Positions 1 through 7,857 of a stretch of DNA of 64,000 nt are shown here, piece by piece. The DNA is from Heyndrickxia sporothermodurans (GTDB taxonomy: Bacteria > Bacillota > Bacilli > Bacillales > Bacillaceae_C). The stretch's first letter is position 1; each line of letters starts with the position of its first letter. Position numbers and translations under genes: made by a program. The notes under the pieces are model-generated. The model searched no databases. It saw only the letters and a list, made by a program, of their open reading frames with translations, and had not been told where the DNA came from. Where the stretch lies: contig BORH01000004.1 in NCBI GenBank assembly GCA_018333075.1, positions 310,001 to 374,000 on the forward strand. Direction: 5' to 3'.

Positions 1-140
1 ATGTTATAATAGTTCTGTGATCAAATTTCGCTATTATACGGCAGCATTCGATTTTGGTGCGAAAGTTAGCGGAAAATAGAAAAATAACTAAGTGAATATG
101 GACATCTAGTAAACAGATCCCAGAAGAGTAAGGTGATTAA

Positions 141-827
141 ATGATAGAAATGCAAAGTGTATATAAAAAATATCCGAACGGAATCTTGGCAGCTAACGAC
201 TTAAATGTCCAAATTAAGCAAGGTGAATTTGTCTATGTCGTTGGACCTAGTGGTGCAGGTAAATCTACCTTTATAAAAATGATGTACCGCGAGGAAAAAG
301 CAACTGAAGGAAACATTATGGTGAATGGAATTAATTTGAGTAAATTAAAAAATAGTCGAATACCATTTTTTCGCCGTCAAATTGGAGTCGTTTTCCAAGA
401 CTTTAAATTACTACCTACGCTAACCGTGTTTGAAAATGTTGCTTTTGCTCTTGAGGTCATTGAAGAGCAAAAACATCAAATAAAAACACGCGTAATGGAA
501 GTTCTCAATTTAGTTGGACTAAAGCATAAAGCAAGAATGCTGCCAACTGAGCTATCTGGTGGAGAACAGCAACGTGTTTCTATTGCAAGATCAATTGTTA
601 ATATTCCTAAGGTAGTTATTGCGGACGAGCCTACAGGAAATCTTGATCCGGAAACATCATGGGAAATTATGAACATATTAGAAGAAATCAATACAAGAGG
701 GACAACAGTGGTTATGGCGACGCATAATCGAGAGATTGTAAATACAATTAGACATCGAGTAATAGCCATTGAAGGCGGCCGAATTGTCCGTGATGAACAA
801 CGGGGGGATTACGGCTATGAAAGCTAG
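141..827 (+). CDS. ftsE: Cell division ABC transporter ATP-binding protein FtsE
   Basis: 228 aa. FtsE is the cytoplasmic ATPase of the FtsEX complex, which transmits ATP-driven conformational change through FtsX to cell-wall hydrolases outside the membrane. The Walker A motif GPSGAGKST lies at about residues 35-43, the signature LSGGEQQRV near 138 and the Walker B/D-loop segment VVIADEPTG near 158; the length is usual for the family. The ATG is preceded by AGTAAGGTGAT. The stop overlaps the ftsX start by 11 nt, indicating translational coupling. A secreted hydrolase follows ftsX, as expected for this system. Identification is very secure. Confidence 0.97.
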   Translation: MIEMQSVYKKYPNGILAANDLNVQIKQGEFVYVVGPSGAGKSTFIKMMYREEKATEGNIMVNGINLSKLKNSRIPFFRRQIGVVFQDFKLLPTLTVFENVAFALEVIEEQKHQIKTRVMEVLNLVGLKHKARMLPTELSGGEQQRVSIARSIVNIPKVVIADEPTGNLDPETSWEIMNILEEINTRGTTVVMATHNREIVNTIRHRVIAIEGGRIVRDEQRGDYGYES

Positions 828-1701
828 AACAGTAAAAAGACATCTTCGTGAAAGCTTTAAGAGTTTAGGACGGAACGGATGGATGATGTTTGCATCAGCC
901 AGTGCCGTAACGATTACGCTACTACTCGTAGGCGTTTTCTTCGTCATTATGATGAATATGAACAAAATTGCGTCAGATATTGAGCATGACGTTGAAGTAC
1001 GGGTCCATATTGACTTAACAGCAAAACAACAAGATCAAGAGGCTCTTAAAAATAGAATTGAAAATTTAAGCCAGGTTAAGTCAGTTGAATTTTCATCTAA
1101 AGAGAGTGAACTTCAAAATTTAATTAACAGTATGGGGAATGACATGAAGCTGTTTGAACAAAACAATCCCCTATATGACGTATTTATCGTAAAAACGAAG
1201 AAACCTACAGATACTCCGGCTGTAGCTAAGCAAATAGAATCCTTTGATCATGTTGAATCGGCAAAATACGGAGAAGGTAAAGTAGAAAAACTATTTAATG
1301 TTCTAAAAATAAGTAGAAATGTTGGGCTTGTCTTAGTCATTGGATTATTATTCACTGCTATGTTCCTAATCTCAAATACAATAAAAATTACGATTTTTGC
1401 TAGACGCAAAGAAATTGAGATTATGAAATTAGTAGGTGCTACGAACTGGTTTATTAGATGGCCATTCCTTATGGAAGGCTTGTGGCTAGGCGTCCTTGGT
1501 TCTATCTTACCAATTCTTATCATTTCCATCGGCTATTACTATATGCATGGCTTCTTAGCACCTAGACTGCAAAGTAATTTAATTCAAATCCTTGATTTCA
1601 GTCCGTTTGTGTTTGAAATTACAGGCTTGTTGTTATTAATGGGAATTTTAATTGGTATTTGGGGAAGTACGATGTCAATTCGCCGCTTCTTAAAAATTTA
1701 A
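817..1701 (+). CDS. ftsX: Cell division ABC transporter permease FtsX
   Basis: 294 aa, starting MKARTVKRHLRESF. I chose the ATG at 817 because a GGGGGG ribosome binding site lies just upstream inside ftsE; a longer in-frame start at 769 would lie deeper in ftsE. One N-terminal membrane helix (about residues 20-45), a large extracellular domain (about 50-165) and three C-terminal helices give the typical FtsX topology. The extracellular domain is the part known in the family to contact hydrolases. The next gene, a coiled-coil LytM protein, is the natural partner candidate. Confidence 0.96.
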   Translation: MKARTVKRHLRESFKSLGRNGWMMFASASAVTITLLLVGVFFVIMMNMNKIASDIEHDVEVRVHIDLTAKQQDQEALKNRIENLSQVKSVEFSSKESELQNLINSMGNDMKLFEQNNPLYDVFIVKTKKPTDTPAVAKQIESFDHVESAKYGEGKVEKLFNVLKISRNVGLVLVIGLLFTAMFLISNTIKITIFARRKEIEIMKLVGATNWFIRWPFLMEGLWLGVLGSILPILIISIGYYYMHGFLAPRLQSNLIQILDFSPFVFEITGLLLLMGILIGIWGSTMSIRRFLKI

Positions 1702-1757
1702 AATTTAATACCTACTAAGTTTAGACATATAAACACAAACATAGAACATATTTAATT

Positions 1758-1782
1758 GTCGAGGTAGTAGTTCTGCCTCGGC
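1758..1782 (+). other. Hairpin between ftsX and the LytM hydrolase gene
   Basis: A 10-bp stem (GTCGAGGTAG with CTGCCTCGGC, two G-U pairs) closes a 5-nt loop. No U-run follows, so it is not a standard intrinsic terminator. It could be a processing or stabilising hairpin that sets the level of the downstream gene relative to ftsEX. Function is inferred only from position. Confidence 0.4.
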
Positions 1783-1822
1783 ACACTTACATACATATAA
1801 AATAAATAGGGGAGGACTAAGA

Positions 1823-3172
1823 TTGAAGAAGCGTTCATTACTTTCTGTTACATTAGCTTCAGTTCTCGGATTCGGTGGCTTATTTGCATATCAATCCGAT
1901 GCTTTTGCTTCGAAGCTTACCAATTTGCAGGATCAACAAAACGAAGTACAAAATAAAAAGTCAAATGTTGAATCTAATATTCAACAAAAATCAAATAAAA
2001 TTAATGAGATAAAAGGAAAACAAACGAACTTGGAAAGCGAATTGGCGAAATTAGATGTCAATATCGCAGATACGGATGAAAAAATACAAGAAAAACAACA
2101 GCAAATTAACGAAGCTAAAAATGTCATCGATAAGCTTCAAAAAGAGATAGATGAACTAAAAAAACGTATTGAAGAAAGAAATGTGCTATTAGATAAAAGA
2201 GCCCGCTCTATGCAAACAAATGGCGGAACATCTGTTAACTTCATAGATGTTGTTTTAGGTGCGGATAGTATTGCTGATTTAATTGATCGAGTTTCAGCTG
2301 TTACTACAATCGTTAATGCTGATAAACAAATTATTGAAGAGCAAAAAAGAGATCAAGCAGAATTAGAGAAAAAGCAAGCTGAGGTTCAACAGAAACTAAA
2401 TAATCTTCAAGAATTACAGAAAAAATTACAGGCAATGAAGGCTGAATTGAATCAGCAAAAGGCAAGAAAAAACACGATTTTAAAAGAGCTTGGCAAGCAA
2501 AAGAAAAAACTGGAACATGATAAATTATCACTAGAAGAACAAAAAGCGATTTTATCAGCTCAAAAATCTTCTATTGAAAAAGCTATTCAGTTAGAAAAAA
2601 ATCGAATTGCTGAAGAACAACGTGCTGCAGCTGAACGTGCTAGACAACAACAGTTAAAACAACAGCAGCAACAACAGCAACAACAGCAACAACAGCAACA
2701 GCAGCAAAAAAGCTCTAATCCTGGTGGAAGCAGCGGTGGAGGTACATCAGCACCACCACCAGTAACATCTGGTACTTTTATGCGTCCAGCTCAAGGATAT
2801 GTATCTTCAGAATTTGGATATCGTTCTTTTGATAATGGAATGCACTACGGTCTAGATATTGCTAAAGGAGGAACCGTTCCGATTGTTGCCGCTGGCGATG
2901 GTGTGGTTGCGCGTTCATACTTTTCATCCAGCTATGGGAACGCCGTTTTCATTACACACTCTGTAAACGGCAAAATTTATACAACCGTTTATGCTCATAT
3001 GAGATCTCGTTTAGTTGGAGAAGGGTCTGTAGTGAGAAAAGGACAAGTAATTGGATATATGGGTGAAACAGGGGAAGCATTTGGACAGCATTTACATTTT
3101 GAATTTTATATTGGTTCATGGACCGCCTCCCATTCTAATGCAGTAAACCCACGCAACTATATAAACTTTTAA
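1823..3172 (+). CDS. Secreted coiled-coil peptidoglycan hydrolase with M23/LytM domain (PcsB/EnvC-type FtsEX partner)
   Basis: 449 aa, TTG start behind GGGGAGG. A Sec signal peptide (KKRSLL... then a hydrophobic stretch ending near ASA/FAS, residues 1-30) precedes long heptad-rich coiled coils at about 30-125 and 160-275. Sixteen consecutive Gln at 280-295 and a Gly/Ser/Pro linker follow, then a C-terminal LytM domain at about 320-449. The zinc-site pattern is intact: H341-x3-D345 (HYGLD) and H423-L-H425, plus a further His in VYAHM. In EnvC the LytM domain is degenerate, so this protein is more likely a hydrolase itself than only an activator. Position directly after ftsEX suggests FtsX gates it; B. 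subtilis uses the NlpC/P60 enzyme CwlO for this role. Confidence 0.88.
   Translation: MKKRSLLSVTLASVLGFGGLFAYQSDAFASKLTNLQDQQNEVQNKKSNVESNIQQKSNKINEIKGKQTNLESELAKLDVNIADTDEKIQEKQQQINEAKNVIDKLQKEIDELKKRIEERNVLLDKRARSMQTNGGTSVNFIDVVLGADSIADLIDRVSAVTTIVNADKQIIEEQKRDQAELEKKQAEVQQKLNNLQELQKKLQAMKAELNQQKARKNTILKELGKQKKKLEHDKLSLEEQKAILSAQKSSIEKAIQLEKNRIAEEQRAAAERARQQQLKQQQQQQQQQQQQQQQQKSSNPGGSSGGGTSAPPPVTSGTFMRPAQGYVSSEFGYRSFDNGMHYGLDIAKGGTVPIVAAGDGVVARSYFSSSYGNAVFITHSVNGKIYTTVYAHMRSRLVGEGSVVRKGQVIGYMGETGEAFGQHLHFEFYIGSWTASHSNAVNPRNYINF
2660..2707 (+). repeat. CAA/CAG triplet tract encoding 16 glutamines
   Basis: Sixteen consecutive CAA or CAG codons, partly in a nine-base CAACAGCAA pattern, sit between the coiled coil and the LytM domain of the hydrolase gene. 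Such a tract can change length by slippage without breaking the frame, so it may vary between strains as a linker. Confidence 0.9.
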
Positions 3173-3200
3173 TCTAGTAATTTGAAAATCTACAAAAAGA

Positions 3201-3234
3201 AAGAACGTTCGTATTTAAACGAACGTTCTTTTTT
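3201..3234. terminator. Bidirectional intrinsic terminator
   Basis: An 11-bp perfect stem AAGAACGTTCG/CGAACGTTCTT around an 8-nt loop, with a T-run on the plus side and an A-rich stretch on the other. It separates the ftsEX-hydrolase unit from the convergent EamA gene. Confidence 0.85.
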
Positions 3235-3241
3235 ACTGATA

Positions 3242-4153
3242 TTAATAGCTCTCTTCTCCAGCTTTCAAATCTATTTTATTATCATCTGTAGCAGCTTGAG
3301 TTTTAGAAGCCTTTAACGTATAAAATAAACCGCTAAATATTAATATAATACCGAGCCACTGTAACCAATCAGGTCGGAACTTAGTAATGAAGATATCTAA
3401 TATAATGGCAACTGCTGGATCAACAAATATCATAAATGAAACAACGTTTGTTGGTAAAAAGCGAATACTATTAAAAAATAAAAGATAGACGACTCCTGTG
3501 TGGATAATCCCAGTTAAAATAGAATAAACCCACTCTGATATTTGGAGACCTGTATAAGCTGAGTAATGAACAAAAGGAACCAATAATATAATCCCGATAA
3601 CCATTTGTAGAAAGGTTGTAGCATATACACTTGTCTTTGTAATACTTTTGCCTAATATCATTGTTGCTGCGTAAAAAAATGCTGCAACAATACCATAGAT
3701 GATTCCTTCCCATTCAACGGAGTGGGATTGAAACCCATCTGTCCCCATAATAAAAATGGTTCCGATAAAGCAAAGAGTGATGGCAATAATGGAGACAAAG
3801 GTTAATTTTTCTCTAAAGATAATACTACCTAGAATAAGTACAATCATCGGTGCTAGGTGATAGAGTGAAATGGCAATCGTAACTGAGATAACTTCAAAGG
3901 ATTTAAATAGAAAAATCCAGTTTAATAAATTGGCAATTCCACATAGTCCAATAATGATTGTTTCTTTTAAGCTCCAATGTTCTTTTTTTAAATGTCCTGT
4001 TACAATCCAGGCGATAAATAAGAAAATGGCAGCACAAATGCAACGAATGAATACCAATTCCATTGCAGGCAATCCAGTGAGACCGGAAAAGAAGCCTACC
4101 GAACCAAATATCATCATAGCTGTTATAAGTTGAAATAGAGCGTTCTTATTCAT
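3242..4153 (-). CDS. DMT-superfamily EamA transporter
   Basis: 303 aa, about ten hydrophobic helices arranged as two EamA repeats (roughly residues 5-140 and 150-285). The C-terminal tail is charged. This family exports amino acids or other small metabolites, but the substrate cannot be read from sequence. A GGAGAAATG-type ribosome binding site precedes the ATG on the minus strand. It is a single-gene unit transcribed toward the shared terminator at 3201-3234, inserted with several other accessory genes between the ftsEX and ctpB-minJ blocks. Confidence 0.85.
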   Translation of the reverse strand: MNKNALFQLITAMMIFGSVGFFSGLTGLPAMELVFIRCICAAIFLFIAWIVTGHLKKEHWSLKETIIIGLCGIANLLNWIFLFKSFEVISVTIAISLYHLAPMIVLILGSIIFREKLTFVSIIAITLCFIGTIFIMGTDGFQSHSVEWEGIIYGIVAAFFYAATMILGKSITKTSVYATTFLQMVIGIILLVPFVHYSAYTGLQISEWVYSILTGIIHTGVVYLLFFNSIRFLPTNVVSFMIFVDPAVAIILDIFITKFRPDWLQWLGIILIFSGLFYTLKASKTQAATDDNKIDLKAGEESY

Positions 4154-4513
4154 TTTTCATTTCTCCTTTCGTGTTTACTGGTTTGATAAGACTTGATAAT
4201 TATTCAGGCATAATATTTTTTATCTCAGTGTAACTTTCATTAACCTAATTTTTGGTCAATTCCTAATCATTCGATAATTGATTATAGTTCGAGATAAGGT
4301 TCCTTTCATTCCAGCACTTATAATTTATCTATAAATACTACCATATCATCCATTTCCATTCCATTTTATTTTATAATTGTCCTCAAAACCTATTAGCAGA
4401 AGGAATGTGTATAAATGACCCCTTTTTTGAAAATATTAATGGAGTATTAAGTCTAGCATTTATTCTGAACTTCATCTATACAAACATAAATGCTTCCAAA
4501 ATATTAGTAGATG
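4154..4513. other. Gene-free AT-rich stretch
   Basis: Divergent intergenic space between the EamA gene and cls. I see the EamA ribosome binding site at its left edge and no ORF, RNA structure or repeat that I can support in the rest. Confidence 0.6.
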
Positions 4514-4536
4514 TACCATATATGAAATATATGGTA
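4514..4536 (+). promoter_or_regulatory. Perfect inverted repeat overlapping a candidate -10 element upstream of cls
   Basis: TACCATATAT, three bases, ATATATGGTA: a 10-bp perfect inverted repeat. TATGAT at 4535-4540 is a good -10 hexamer touching the right arm, but the matching -35 position (TGTACC, 17-nt spacer) is poor. The arrangement looks like a repressor operator or an activator-dependent promoter about 55 nt before the cls start. The cognate regulator is unknown. Confidence 0.45.
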
Positions 4537-4592
4537 TGATACTATGGAGTTACTGTATAAAGAAATAAGGTATCTTGTTAAAGGAGTTCAGG

Positions 4593-6038
4593 ATGACAAT
4601 TCTATCGATTTTATTGGCATTTTTTTTCATTTTAAACTTTATTTTATCAGGTGTCGTCATATTTCTAGAGCGGAGAAACATTGGAGCTACTTGGGCATGG
4701 CTGTTAGTTTTGCTATTTATTCCGGTTGCAGGGTTTATTATTTATTTAATTTTTGGTCAAAATCTAAGTAGAAGAAGAATCTTTTATTGGAAAGATCAGG
4801 AGAAAATAGGAATAAAAGAAATTTCAAATCGTCAAATCAATTTATTAAGAAATAATACATTTCCTTTTCATGATGAAAGAACGGTTCAGTATAAAGAGCT
4901 TGTATATATGCTCCTAGTTAATGACGATGCAGTAATGTCACATGATAATGATGTTGAAATTTTTATTGATGGAGATGATAAGTTTCAATCATTGTTTAAG
5001 GATATAAAGAAAGCAAAAAATCATATTCATTTACTATATTACATTGTTCGAAATGATTTATTAGGGAAAAAGCTTGTGGAGCTGCTGACTGAAAAAGCAA
5101 AAGAAGGGGTAAAGGTCCGTTTTCTTTATGATGATATGGGTTCGCGTAAGCTTCCAAGAAAATTCTTTAAGGAACTTGTAGAAGCTGGTGGAGAGGTAGC
5201 TGCTTTTTTCCCTGCAAAAATTCCTATGCTAAATTTACGAGTCAATTTCCGAAATCATCGTAAATTAGCAATCATTGATGGTGAGATCGGCTACATCGGC
5301 GGTTTTAATATCGGCGACGAATATCTTGGCTTAGATAAAAAGTTTGGCTATTGGCGTGACACGCATTTGAAAATTACAGGGAAAGCGGTATATGCAATGC
5401 AAACCCGCTTTGTTTTGGATTGGAACCAGGCATCCTCAAAGGAAATTCGTTATGAGGAAAGATACTTCCCTGAGATTCAATCGGTCGGCTACACAGACGT
5501 ACAAATTGTTTCTAGCGGTCCTGATTCTGAGTGGGAGCAAATTAAAAACGGTTATATTAAAATGATTAACTCTGCTAAAAAGTATATTTATATGCAAACA
5601 CCTTATTTTATCCCAGATGATAGTTTATTAAATGCATTGAAATTAGCAGTTTTATCAGGCGTAGACGTCAGGCTAATGATTCCTAATAAGCCTGATCATA
5701 TGTTTGTTTACTGGGCAACCTATTCGAATGTTGGCGACCTCTTAAAAACGGGCGCTCGCGTTTATGTTTATGAGAATGGATTTATCCATGCGAAAATGCT
5801 TATCGTCGATGGAAAAATTGCAACCGTTGGAACAGCAAACATTGACAATCGAAGCTTCCGATTAAATTTCGAAGTCAATGCTTTTTTGTATAGTCATCAT
5901 CTATCAAAAAAACTTGAAAATATTTATAAAGATGACATGGAAAAATCAAAAGAGCTTACACTAGAAGCTTATCTTCAAAGACCAAGATCTATACGCTTTA
6001 AGGAATCTGTTTCAAGACTCCTATCCCCAATTTTATAA
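4593..6038 (+). CDS. cls: Cardiolipin synthase (phospholipase D family)
   Basis: 481 aa. The ATG at 4593 is preferred over an upstream TTG because AAGGAG lies seven bases before it. Two N-terminal membrane helices (PLDc_N, residues about 4-60) precede two PLD domains. HxK(x)4D motifs are HRKLAIIDG at residue 222 and HAKMLIVDG at 399, each followed by the usual GG/GTANID segment. The enzyme condenses two phosphatidylglycerols to cardiolipin in the membrane. Length and architecture match Bacillus ClsA/YwnE-type synthases; which paralogue it is cannot be decided here. Confidence 0.93.
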   Translation: MTILSILLAFFFILNFILSGVVIFLERRNIGATWAWLLVLLFIPVAGFIIYLIFGQNLSRRRIFYWKDQEKIGIKEISNRQINLLRNNTFPFHDERTVQYKELVYMLLVNDDAVMSHDNDVEIFIDGDDKFQSLFKDIKKAKNHIHLLYYIVRNDLLGKKLVELLTEKAKEGVKVRFLYDDMGSRKLPRKFFKELVEAGGEVAAFFPAKIPMLNLRVNFRNHRKLAIIDGEIGYIGGFNIGDEYLGLDKKFGYWRDTHLKITGKAVYAMQTRFVLDWNQASSKEIRYEERYFPEIQSVGYTDVQIVSSGPDSEWEQIKNGYIKMINSAKKYIYMQTPYFIPDDSLLNALKLAVLSGVDVRLMIPNKPDHMFVYWATYSNVGDLLKTGARVYVYENGFIHAKMLIVDGKIATVGTANIDNRSFRLNFEVNAFLYSHHLSKKLENIYKDDMEKSKELTLEAYLQRPRSIRFKESVSRLLSPIL

Positions 6039-6047
6039 GCAAGCCCT

Positions 6048-6082
6048 GTGACAGGAGAAAAATCTCCTGTCACTTTTTTTTG
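6048..6082 (+). terminator. Intrinsic terminator of cls
   Basis: An 11-bp perfect stem GTGACAGGAGA/TCTCCTGTCAC with a 4-nt AAAA loop and nine T residues. The T-run abuts the -35 of the next promoter. Confidence 0.95.
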
Positions 6083-6109
6083 ACAAAATAATTCGTAAGG
6101 CGTACAATT
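6081..6109 (+). promoter_or_regulatory. SigA-type promoter of the MetI-like gene
   Basis: TTGACA, 17-nt spacer, TACAAT. The -35 overlaps the end of the cls terminator T-run. Only about 35 nt separate the -10 from the start codon, leaving no room for an S-box or T-box leader, so this gene appears not to share the riboswitch control of metY. Confidence 0.75.
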
Positions 6110-6146
6110 TTTAATATTTAAAAAATTAGATTGAGGTGTTTACAAG

Positions 6147-7289
6147 GTGAGTCAAACATTTGAAACGAAAATTGTACATAGTTCATTGCAAGAAACGAAT
6201 AAAATACGAAGTAAAACAACTCCGATTTATCAGACTTCAGCGTTTACATTTGATACTTTAGAAGATCTCGAGGGCTTTTATCACGGAGAAACACCCTATT
6301 TATATTCAAGGTCAGGAAATCCAAACACAGATGAATTAGGTCAAATGGTAGCTGAACTAGAAGAAGCGCCAGCAGGTGTTGCGACTTCATCTGGATTGTC
6401 AGCGATCCTTACTGGCATTTTGTCGGTGGTATCAGTGGGGGAACACATTGTGGCAGCTGATGATATTTACGGCGGCACCTATCACATGCTTAAAGAAGAA
6501 TTAAAGGAATTGGGAATTGAAACAACGTTTGTATCCTTTGCTGATTCTCAAGCGATACAAGGAGCGATTCAGGACAATACGAAGCTCTTATACTCTGAAA
6601 CTGTGACAAATCCATTTTTACGTGTTGAAAATATTGATGAGTTGGTTAATATTAGGAAAAAATATCATTTAAATACGATGGTCGATAATACCTTTGCTAC
6701 TCCATATTTATTGAAGCCATTTGAAAAAGGAATTGATATAGTAGCCCATAGTGCAACGAAATACCTAGGAGGACATAGCGATGTGACCGCAGGAGTTATT
6801 GTTGGTCGAGAAGATTTAATGGTGAAAGCTCGACAAAAAGTAGTCAATCTCGGCAGCAATTTGAGCTCCTTTGAGGCATGGTTAACCTGTCGCGGGATTA
6901 AAACACTTGCACTACGAATGGAACGACAAGTAAAGAATGCTCAACAATTAGCAGAAACATTAAAGAATAACATTAATGTTAAAGCTGTTTATTATCCTAT
7001 TACTCTCTCAGAAAAAGGAAATGGAGCAATCGTCACAATTGAATTACAGCCAGAATGTAATATCCATCGCTTTTTTTCATCTTTAGGATGGATCAAAATC
7101 GTGCCTACTTTAGCAGGTGTTGAAACAACGGTCTCATATCCGTTAGGAACATCACACCGAGCTTTATCAGAGGAAGAACAACAAAATATAGGCATAAATA
7201 AACAGGTTGTTCGTATATCTGTAGGAATTGAAGCATCAGCCGATATAATTAATCAGTTTGAAGCTGCGATTAAAGGATCGATTAGTTGA
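6147..7289 (+). CDS. PLP-dependent transsulfuration enzyme, MetI/MetC/cystathionine gamma-synthase family
   Basis: 380 aa, GTG start behind GAGGTG. A Cys/Met-metabolism PLP fold type I enzyme: the Schiff-base lysine is K205 in HSATKYLGG, with the upstream SSGLSAI phosphate-binding segment and the C-terminal RISVGIE motif. Members make or break cystathionine or use sulfide with O-acylhomoserine, and sequence alone does not fix which. It neighbours the metY-hom methionine operon but has its own promoter and is separated by the 21-nt repeat array. Family assignment is secure, the exact reaction is not. Confidence 0.85.
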   Translation: MSQTFETKIVHSSLQETNKIRSKTTPIYQTSAFTFDTLEDLEGFYHGETPYLYSRSGNPNTDELGQMVAELEEAPAGVATSSGLSAILTGILSVVSVGEHIVAADDIYGGTYHMLKEELKELGIETTFVSFADSQAIQGAIQDNTKLLYSETVTNPFLRVENIDELVNIRKKYHLNTMVDNTFATPYLLKPFEKGIDIVAHSATKYLGGHSDVTAGVIVGREDLMVKARQKVVNLGSNLSSFEAWLTCRGIKTLALRMERQVKNAQQLAETLKNNINVKAVYYPITLSEKGNGAIVTIELQPECNIHRFFSSLGWIKIVPTLAGVETTVSYPLGTSHRALSEEEQQNIGINKQVVRISVGIEASADIINQFEAAIKGSIS

Positions 7290-7296
7290 TTTGTAA

Positions 7297-7529
7297 AAGT
7301 GACCAGCATCTTAAGCAAAGTGCCCGGATCAATGATAAAAGTGACCAAAATTTAAGGAAAAGTGCCCGAACCAAATAAGAAAGTGCCCAAACCAAGGCGA
7401 AGTGCCTGAATCAAATAAGAAAGTGTCCATCATCAAAGGAAAAGTGCCCGAACCAAATAAGAAAGTGCCCAACATCAAAGGAAAAGTGCCCGAACCAATG
7501 ATAAAAGTGTCCAAACTAAAGGAAAGGTG
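7297..7529. repeat. Tandem array of about twelve 21-nt units with an AAGTG core
   Basis: AAGTG cores begin at 7297, 7318, 7339, 7360, 7381, 7400, 7421, 7442, 7463, 7484 and 7505, with an AGGTG variant at 7525. The spacing is exactly 21 nt except one 19-nt step and the last. Most cores continue as AAGTGCCC or AAGTGTCC. Two flavours partly alternate (one ending GAACCAAATAAG, one ending AACATCAAAGGA), giving a loose 42-nt higher-order unit. Because 21 is a multiple of three, frames stay open across it, but I see no start signal supporting a protein. It fills the gap between the MetI-like gene and the S-box promoter. Confidence 0.9.
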
Positions 7530-7589
7530 CCCGACCCATATAAAAACCACCTAATTTCCAAAATAAAAAAATATTTTTTCAAAAAAAGG

Positions 7590-7618
7590 TTGACGAAGTA
7601 TTTTACCTTCTCTATAAT
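7590..7618 (+). promoter_or_regulatory. SigA-type promoter of the S-box metY-hom operon
   Basis: TTGACG, 17-nt spacer, TATAAT, followed 45 nt later by the SAM riboswitch aptamer. Confidence 0.85.
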
Positions 7619-7663
7619 GCAAAACAAGAGCAATTTAAAATTTTCTAAAAATATAATAAAACA

Positions 7664-7819
7664 CTCTTATCGAGAGCGGCGGAGGGACTAGGCCCTTTGA
7701 AGCCCGGCAACCTTCAAGCAATTTGCTTGAAAAGGTGCTAATTCCTACAGATCATCATGATCTGAAAGATAAGGGGAGGAACTTGATGTATGAGCCCTCT
7801 TCTTATGAAGAGGGTTTTT
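7664..7819 (+). promoter_or_regulatory. SAM-I (S-box) riboswitch with transcription terminator
   Basis: The aptamer runs from 7664 to 7775. P1 pairs CTCTTATC (7664-7671) with GATAAGGG (7768-7775). The conserved AGAGCGGCGGAGGGAC and GAAGCCCGGCAACC segments of the S-box are present. The terminator is CCCTCTTC (7795-7802), TTAT loop, GAAGAGGG (7807-7814) and a T-run. An antiterminator can form between 7769-7779 and 7796-7806 (11 bp, two G-U), using the 3' strand of P1. SAM binding should therefore keep P1 and the terminator and switch metY-hom off. Confidence 0.97.
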
Positions 7820-7857
7820 AATTTTTTATTTAAAAATTCTATCGAGGAGGAATTCAA

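Noticed and set aside
1-79. 3' end of an upstream gene
   Set aside because: One frame is open for about 25 codons to a stop at 79, but the residues match nothing I recognise and the span is too short to judge.
6083-6146. S-box or T-box leader before the MetI-like gene
   Set aside because: Only about 35 nt lie between the -10 and the start codon, too short for either RNA.
7297-7529. CRISPR array
   Set aside because: Units are directly abutting 21-mers with no unique spacers, no palindromic repeat and no cas genes nearby.
7329-7550. 73-codon minus-strand frame with repeating Gly-His-Phe/Gly-Thr-Phe pattern
   Set aside because: It is a by-product of the 21-nt tandem repeat, whose length is a multiple of three. 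No ribosome binding site or homologous protein pattern supports translation.
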